64,000 bases of DNA from Cryptomeria japonica (Eukaryota; Streptophyta; Pinopsida; Cupressales; Cupressaceae): the NCBI RefSeq assembly GCF_030272615.1, contig NC_081412.1:103776796-103840795 (forward strand), written 5' to 3'. The first letter of the stretch is position 1. Each line of letters begins with the position of its first letter. Of this stretch, positions 57,691-64,000 are shown in pieces. Under the pieces are notes generated by a model. The model made no database searches. It was not told where the DNA came from and worked only from the letters and a program-made list of their open reading frames with translations. Both the position numbers and the translations under genes were made by a program.

Positions 57691-60514
57691 CACTTAACTC
57701 TTTTTAAACCCCTTTGAAGTTAATTTTCGGGTCAAACCTAAGTTGACTACCCCAAAGATTCTCTACCTAAGGCAATTATGGAATCACATTAAATTTAATT
57801 GGAAAAGCTATAGTTAGACAATTCCGTCCAAGAGACAAATTTAAAAACTCCAACATAAATCAACACGTGTCAAGTGACACAAAGAAAATACTTTTACAAA
57901 ATTGCACATGAAACCTTGTCTCTTATTGGATTTAAATAAATCAAATAAATAACATTTAACACACATGAATCATTTACTATTATGAATAAAATATGACACA
58001 AACGGGGTGTTGTCTCTCCAAATAGACAAACCTTTGTTTTATGAACATACATAGATCTAGGTTTGGTTCTCCATAATATTTCCATGGTCAAATGGATATC
58101 TTTTCCTGCGCCACTCAAATACACATTAGTAATTTCCAATAACCTCATATAATATTAAACACATGAATTAGAATACACATCAAACACTTCGCATACAATT
58201 TACATTTGAACAATTCAATATATCTCTTATCCAAATAAATCCACATAAGCAATTATCATAATTCTCATAATTTTGGTCCACACATAAAACATACATCCTA
58301 ATTCTATCATCATAATAAAGTCCTGCAAATCCAATAATGACAGACATCATCTCCAATTTATGCTATTCTAGAATCATATAGAGTTATATATCATGAAGCA
58401 TCAACATTCAGCAATGTTATCCAAATCATGGAATCATATAAGTTCTAAATCTAGACATAGCTGACATACATTAAATCAAGATTATCCAATCAATGGATCT
58501 TTTAGTATTTCAAATCCATAACACATCAAAATGTACACCACAAGGTGCAATAACTCTATAACTTGGTTCAATTACTTTTCTCACCAATCTATCTATCTAA
58601 CACAGTCCATTCTTTTGAATTATATAGCATTTATTAATAGGGTCAAACATGGTCAACCAAGTTAATCAAAGCTTGGTTGGGGAGGCCTTACATCCATTCC
58701 CTGCTAAGCCTGTTCTCTGGAAAGGATAAGAAGATTAAATCGAAATTCAGCATTCTAGAAAAGAAGAAACTCCAAAATGCAGTTTACTTTCTTGAAGAAT
58801 TTTGGGATGATCACATTCGCATTATTCTAAGTAGGGTACAGGGTGACAAGATGTACCTAGAGTGGATGCATGATATCACACCAGAAGGGATTCATGTCAT
58901 CATCGATTTCTGCAATATAGGGGAAGTGCTAGCCCTAAGGAAGGTTAGCAAGACTAAAATGTCCAAGCTCACTGGTTCAGTGAGCGACTCACATGGTATG
59001 ATCATCAACTCAATCAAGGATGATCTGGTCAAGTATGCTTGCATGGTGATAGGTTACCAGATGTTCTCTGCCAGTAGAATTAATTCTGTCTCTGCTGCAT
59101 CGGTAAATGTCGCTTATAGAATGATCAAGGAGGATGCATCGTTTGATCTGTGCACCTGTATGTAAAGACAACTTATGTTGAATCTTAAGTTGATCAAATA
59201 GGACAATGCACTAGATTCAAGTTCGGAAAACTACTGGTTGGGTTGTTCTTTTACTTTCAAGGCTACTTTCTAGGAGTAGGTGATATTCAGTGGTCTGCCG
59301 ACCAACTGGTAACAAAACAAATCAAAGAAAGTCTACAAGCAGTTGGAACCGGCTATCCGGAAGCACTAAACAAATACTTTGATGAGTTCAGACACAAGAT
59401 GAGCCAAAGGATAAGGATATCTGGTGACATAGTCAAAAAGTATGAGGAAGACATCTGCTTCAAAATCAAAGTGGATGAATGCATAATGGAGGTTGTTGAG
59501 CCTAGGCAAGAAGAAGTGGAGCCTATGGGCTATGAGGTAATGAATGATATGCTGGACAGGTATGCTTCTACCCTAATCATCTCACCCCTTGATCCTAAGG
59601 CAAAGAGAACTGACACTTATTTGGAAAGGGTTACACCGGTTGCAGAACCCTCAGAAAAGAAAGGAAAGGTAGTGCCTTCAGCATCGGCACTGGTTACTAC
59701 AGTTAGTCCCAAAATGACCAAGCAGTCACCAGTTAAGAAGAAACTGGAAGTGGCACCTGCAAAAGTCTTTGAGAGGAAGCGAAAGACAAAAAGCAATACA
59801 CTTGACTCAGAAGAAATTGTGTTAGAAGAACTGCCTAAGAAGAAGACTAGGCAAACAAAGAAAAAGACAAACAATGAACCGACATCATCTGCACCAGTAA
59901 ATATTGACATTTCTTCTTACAAACCTTTGACACATTGTCAAAGAGCTATAAAGCATATTAGGAGAAAAGTGTTGAATGATTAAATTGATTGCTTTGATGA
60001 CTTCAATGATGATGAAAAGGAAGAAGTCCAACAAGAAATCATTTAGTATTTATGTGTTAATGACTGGTCACCTTCAGAAATTAGATCTGAGACACCAGAT
60101 TCTTTGTATAATTCTTTAGACAATAAATGACACATTGCCATAGAAAAGGAATAGGAAATGAGGGAGGAAATGTTCGCTCTACATTTTCCTGATGTATCAA
60201 ATTCAGAACTTTTCAAAGTTATGAATAAATATAAAGGCCTCTTCTTCATGAGAAGAAGAAGACTCCTGTTATTGGAAGGAAAGGTTCAAGAAGTGATCAA
60301 AGATACACATAATCATGCTCAAGAAGCTCTTAAGATGCATCAAGTGGCTAAAGCCAATAGAAAAACTAAGCGAGAACCAGACACTGGCTAACTGGCTAAC
60401 TAGATGAGGTGTATGACAATGAAGAAGAACCAGTTAGAGAAGAAATGGACCCCATTGATGTAGACGCCTTAGATGGTGAAAATGTTACTTAGGATGCACC
60501 ATCAGAAGGAACAT

Positions 60515-60870
60515 TACAGAAAAAGAAGGCAGAAGAAGAAAAGAAGCAATAGGAAGATGAAAAGAAGAAACAGGCAGATGAAGAAGATAAGAGAAAAGAA
60601 GAGGAAAAGCGGAAAGAGGAAGACAGGAAGAAGAAGGAAGAGGAAAAGAAAGAATAGGAGAAGCAGAAAGAGGAAGAGAGGAAGAAGAAGTAAGAGGAAA
60701 ATAAAGAAGAGGAGAAGAGGAAAGAGGAAGAGAAGAAACAAAAAGAGGAAGATAAGAAAAAGGAAGAGGAGAAGAAGAAGGATGAAGAAGAGAAGAAGTG
60801 AAAAGTTGAAGAGAAGAGACAAGAAGAAGAGAAAAGAAAGAAAGAAGAAGAGGAGTAGAGGAAGGCTCAA
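60515..60870 (+). repeat. polypurine low-complexity block in B ORF2
   Basis: Almost pure A/G on the plus strand (AAGAGGAAGAG-type words), coding the Glu/Lys-rich linker of ORF2. F has a weaker version at about 30720-30845. Confidence 0.85.
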
Positions 60871-61742
60871 GAAGACCAGCAAAAAGCCAAGGACAATGAA
60901 GCAACAGAAAAGAGCACATAGGTGGAGACTCCAATGGCAACTGGTAGTCAAGTTAAACCGGCTGCAATTGCCAGTCCTATTGACCTTCAGTTTGCAAATG
61001 AATCAGAGCTGTTGTAGAGCATTAAGCTTGCTCAAGAGCGATGGGATGCTCTAAGGAGGAAAAAGGAGGAAGATGTTTTCCAAACTATGGTGGAAACACT
61101 TACCAGTTTGATACTCGGTACGAACCTTCCCAGTACCAATTCCTCACTTGCACAATTGAAGCTCCTATGCACAGTTGTAGAAGACTAGGTATAAAGCTTG
61201 GAAGAGGTCACAGAAGCAAATGCCAAGAAGGCACATCAAAAGGCTTTGGACACTGCCCTGGTGAAAAAGATAACAGAGCTCCGATCTGATCTCCAGAAGG
61301 CACAAAAGGCCATTACAGATGCAATGAATAAGGGAAATCTTCTACTTAACAAGATTTACCAACCTCATTTATTTTGTTATGATGTGCTTACTCAGAAGGA
61401 CAAAATGCAATCTGATATGCAGTCATTTATTAGCACCTTCAAGGTGCCATATGATTGCTTTTCCACATATGGACAAACTGTTCACCGGCTTCAACTATAG
61501 TCTGCAAGACTAGAGGCAGAGATAAGCAAGTGGACATGAAATTTGTAGGAACTTCAACTGGTCCTACTGCCAATGCTGCAAATTCTCTAGAAATGCTACC
61601 TAAATCTTGATGCCCTAATGGTCACTCAAGAGATGAGAACGATAGATGCCATGGAAGAACAGGTCTCCCAGATGCAGACAGAGAAAGAGGTGGCTACATC
61701 CCTACTTGACCCATGGTCCTTATCCATGAAGCAATTTTTTTA

Positions 61743-62055
61743 GGACTTTAAATTAGCTTTTGATAAGTTTTACTCTTTACTGTCATAAACACTTATTATT
61801 TTAATACTAATGAAACAGGGGTTAGTTTGCAATACTTTTTTCATTGTTGGTAAAGGGGGAGAAGTATAAATTTTGAATGTTTTGATGTATACTTTCATGT
61901 TATTTCTATTAAGGAGTAGTATACATTGTATTTTCTACAAAAAGGATAGTGTATATGCTTAGGGGGAGTAATTTTGATTATGGCATATTTTTGTTGTAAA
62001 ACACTTAGATGTCAAATTTTTTCAAAGTGTTGCCATCAATGCCAAAGGGGGAGAT
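61743..62055 (+). other. B 3' untranslated region with polypurine tracts
   Basis: AAAGGGGGAGAAG at 61852-61864, AGGGGGAG at 61961-61968 and the proper tract CAAAGGGGGAGAT at 62043-62055, next to the LTR. The last follows TGCCATCAATG, a sequence also found before the G and F LTRs. Confidence 0.75.
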
Positions 62056-63235
62056 TGTTGGCATTTTTGATGATTATGTTGTGATTGTCATTGATGGACA
62101 CACACTTGCTATGAGATCACTTTTTGTATGTATGAGTTAAAGCTCACCCGACATTTGTTCCAACCAGTATGATGTATTATAGTCTTTAGACTATCGGTGT
62201 TTTGCAGAAAGTGTTTACCGATTTAAAGTGGTATGAAGACCCCAAGTGGTTCAAGGATCTCAAGCGGTATGAAGGAATGAAGCGGCACAACTCATATTTC
62301 CTAGTCTTCATTTTGTCTAACTGGCAACTGGTATTTTGCTTAAACCGGTATTCTATATGAACCGGTAATACTCTGTGATGAGTTACCAACCGACATTTTG
62401 TGATGAGTTACCATCCACCAATTGTTTGGTGGTGCCGACACTCTAGTGGTTCTTTTTGTGTTGTGTTACCAAATATGTCTAGATGCATTGAACCTAAGAA
62501 ATTGTATTATAATCCTATTGGACCGACATGAAATCAGATTCCTTTATAAGGACATCATGTCTAGGGTTCTAGGTTATTGCTAGGGTTTAAGCTGGTTGAT
62601 GAGTTCTTGTAAGGGAAAATAAAGAAGATAAGTTCAGGTCTGTGGGAAGAGGTAGAGTGTGAATGTGTTGAAGACTGAAGTAATGCTGGAATGAATTAGA
62701 AACGAGCTATCAAGGATCTAACCAAGCAATCTGTGCTATTTAGTAGATCACTCACTTGTTGATTACTCACATCTTCGACAAGTCTGAAGCCCTTAACCGG
62801 GTAGGCCCAAAAGCCTTTTGTAAATCCTCTAACAAGGTGGTTCACATTTGTGGATCTAAAATCCTCTAGCAAGGTAGTCTTTAATTGGACTTATGTCCTA
62901 ACAAAGATTGAGATTTCTAATAGGATCTGTTCTCGTAAAGAACATTGTATGACCTTAACCGGTCTGAACTTAACCAGTCTGGTTCCTATTCTATAGATAG
63001 TTACTTGTGAGTTCCATCTCACCATGGTTTTTCCCATTTGGGTTTCCACGCCAAAATATCTTGTGTTATGGTGTTTGTTCTTCTATGGGTGAATGCATTA
63101 TTTGCTATTTGGTTTGCATGTGTGCTAACCGGTTTGTCTGCTAAACTATTTTACTGGTTTACTGGTAGTCTAGTAAAGTGTTTAAATATAGTGATTTTTG
63201 GCATACTAATTAACACCCCCTCTTAGTATTCATCA
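62056..63235 (+). repeat. 3' LTR of B
   Basis: It starts TGTTGGCATTTTTGATG and ends TTAGTATTCATCA, pairing with 37085-38248. It contains a short duplication of CTTAACC-GGTCTG near 62954-62984 not seen in the 5' copy. Confidence 0.92.
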
Positions 63236-63240
63236 CGTTT

Positions 63241-63252
63241 TAGCGTGCATCA
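63241..63252 (+). repeat. last 12 bases of the D 5' LTR
   Basis: TAGCGTGCATCA, between the B target copy and the primer-site candidate of D. It closes the LTR with a CA end. Confidence 0.5.
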
Positions 63253-63254
63253 TT

Positions 63255-63267
63255 TGGTGAACCCAAC
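63255..63267 (+). other. primer binding site candidate of D
   Basis: TGGTGAACCCAAC starts two bases after the LTR end. It has the TGG start expected opposite a tRNA CCA end but is not the tRNA-Met type used by the other elements. The tRNA is not identified. Confidence 0.45.
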
Positions 63268-64000
63268 ATGAATCAAACACACAACCTTTTGATTATTCAG
63301 TCTGACTTTTGTTTTTGTGATTTTCTTATAATTTTCACACACAGATTACGCTTTAGCACTTTTGTCTCACGTTTTGGCACCCTTGTCAGAAGAGTTTTAG
63401 TGCTTTAGTTAGAGTTTTAGTGCTTTTGTTAGATTTTTATCACTTTAGTTAGATTTTTAGTGCTTTTGTTAATTAATTAATGCTATTGTAATAATCTAGC
63501 ACTTTTGCGCTCTCTGTTTGTTAGTTCTTTAATTCTGTCAAACATTTTTAAATTAGCACTTTTGTTAATATTTTAGTGTTGTTGTTATTAGTTTTGCGCT
63601 TTTGAGAGTACTTTGACACTGTTGTCCGAAGTAGCGGTTTTGTGTTCTCACAGAGTAGCACTTTTGCAACAGAGAGCTCAAAATTGTAACTGCAAAAATT
63701 AACTTAGTCTTGTGGAAGTCCACATCAAATCTTGGATTATTCTAACTTGTTTATTTGCAGTTTTTTACCTATTTCTTGTAGGTTGGAGGAGTTTAATTTA
63801 GGATTTCAATTTCATTTTAACTTCTTTTCTAAAGTTGGTTAAAAGGAATTCATATTTCTTCATTTTTTGGTAAAAAGAACCTCACATTTTAAGTTTGGTG
63901 TTTAAAACATATCAACTACATCTTCATTTGGGCTTAAAAAGAACCTCATTCTAAGGTAAAAAGAACAACAAATCAAACACTTTGCTTTCTTGCAAGTTAG
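63268..64000 (+). other. leader of D with short repeats, window end
   Basis: AT-rich sequence without a coding frame. The words TTTTAGTGCTTTTGTTAGA and TAGCACTTTTG recur from about 63345 to 63670, with a near-tandem stretch of 27-28 bp period at 63385-63470. ATGG-poor and probably untranslated. Confidence 0.5.

Larger units (their letters stand above)
40194..58692 (-). mobile_element. large LTR element C with non-coding interior, host of A2
   Basis: It is read on the minus strand: LTRs start TGTAAGGCC and end GGGCATGACA. LTR copies are at 40194-43537 and 47235-58692 (the latter contains A2). The primer site (47220-47231) and polypurine tract (43538-43551) both fit the minus orientation. TCCATT flanks both ends (40188-40193 and 58693-58698), a six-base target duplication. 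The 3.7-kb interior has no long frame on either strand, so this looks like a large retrotransposon derivative (LARD) that depends on another element's enzymes. Confidence 0.88.
47235..58692 (-). repeat. 5' LTR of C (right, about 4.6 kb without A2)
   Basis: It spans 47235-50851 and 57696-58692 around A2 and its target duplication. Compared with the left LTR it has about 1.24 kb more (47918-49160) and a 28-29-bp tandem duplication at 49987-50043 (AAACATATAGCCACCTCATG unit). Confidence 0.88.
40019..61742 (+). pseudogene. B ORF2, unknown protein conserved with F ORF2, split by C
   Basis: The ATG is at 40019. Coding parts are 40019-40193 and 58699-about 61742, roughly 1,070 codons in all. C entered after codon 58, and the two parts meet in frame when C and one TCCATT copy are left out. 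Domains in order: an N-terminal domain (YKIEDLGS near 40161, SRVQGDKMYLEWMHD near 58833, CMVIGYQ near 59040); a second block (KYFDEFRHKM near 59371, IVKKYEEDI near 59434); a basic linker; a Glu/Lys-rich low-complexity stretch (60515-60870); and a C-terminal coiled coil (KKITELRSDLQKAQKA near 61265). Frame changes lie near 59210 and at an 8-bp tandem duplication (ACTGGCTA twice, near 60383-60399) that exactly accounts for the shift after it. Many stops are CAG, CAA or CGA turned to TAG, TAA or TGA. Function unknown. Confidence 0.72.
37085..63235 (+). mobile_element. non-autonomous LTR element B (Gag-like ORF plus ORF2, no pol), interrupted by C
   Basis: LTRs at 37085-38248 (1,164 bp) and 62056-63235 (1,180 bp). 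Target copies CCTTT (37080-37084) and CGTTT (63236-63240) agree at four of five bases. The interior without C is about 5.3 kb and encodes a Gag-like protein with four zinc-knuckle modules and a long ORF2, in the same order as F. No protease, integrase or RT is present. Primer site, R/U5 block and polypurine tracts are close to those of G and F. Confidence 0.88.
34964..64000 (+). mobile_element. LTR element D (5' LTR plus leader; continues past window), host of B
   Basis: D starts TGTAATACCCTAAAAATGG in the E2 gag. Its LTR is cut by B 12 bases before its end and resumes after B as TAGCGTGCATCA (63241-63252). A primer-site candidate and an AT-rich leader with short repeats follow to the window end. 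The TGTAATACCC start is common in gypsy-type LTRs, but no coding part is visible, so the superfamily is open. Confidence 0.65.

Noticed and set aside
60473-61054. A 193-codon Arg/Lys-rich frame on the plus strand and Leu/Phe/Ser-rich frames on the minus strand over the same place
   Set aside because: They are shadows of the polypurine block. The frame that fits the ORF2 homology with F is the Glu/Lys-rich one, joined by the 8-bp duplication.

Overview
This is plant nuclear DNA, most likely from a large, repeat-rich genome such as a conifer or other gymnosperm. That identity is an inference: the window holds one three-exon plant ZIP-type metal transporter gene, and nearly everything else is decayed LTR retrotransposons with plant tRNA-Met type primer sites (TGGTATCAGAGC). 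No bacterial genes, tRNA, rRNA or CRISPR array were seen.

Layout. 1-2984: the 3' part of a Ty1/copia element (family A, copy A1). About 3110-4270: the decayed tail of a plant LINE. 5913-7806: a ZIP transporter gene with a one-base frameshift in its last exon; its upstream region carries small duplications. 8502-8953: a perfect 223-bp direct duplication. 9449 to the window end: one continuous nest of LTR retrotransposons.

The nest, worked out from LTR ends, target-site duplications (TSDs) and reading frames. Gypsy-like E1 (LTR 9449-10246) holds copia G1 (10355-25734, TSD CTATT). G1 holds H (15714-24406, TSD GGTTG, probably a solo LTR), and H holds copia G2 (17652-23484). E1 also holds F (26679-32775). 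A second gypsy-like copy, E2 (from 33020), lies in E1. E2 holds D (from 34964), D holds B (37085-63235), B holds C (40194-58692, minus strand, TSD TCCATT), and C holds copia A2 (50852-57690, TSD CACTT). The right arm is therefore six levels deep, E1>E2>D>B>C>A2, and this gives a relative order of insertion.

The most unusual content is the pair B and F. They are two different LTR families with the same pol-less design: a Gag-like ORF with a coiled coil and four tandem zinc-knuckle modules, then a long second ORF (about 775-1,070 codons) that I do not recognise. The second ORF is conserved between the two in its N-terminal domain, charged linker and C-terminal coiled coil. B and F have no protease, integrase or reverse transcriptase, but their primer site, R/U5 block, U5 end and doubled polypurine tract match those of the pol-bearing copia G1/G2. 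This suggests they were mobilised in trans by G-type enzymes. All the transposon genes here are broken, mostly by C-to-T stop codons of the kind left by cytosine methylation.
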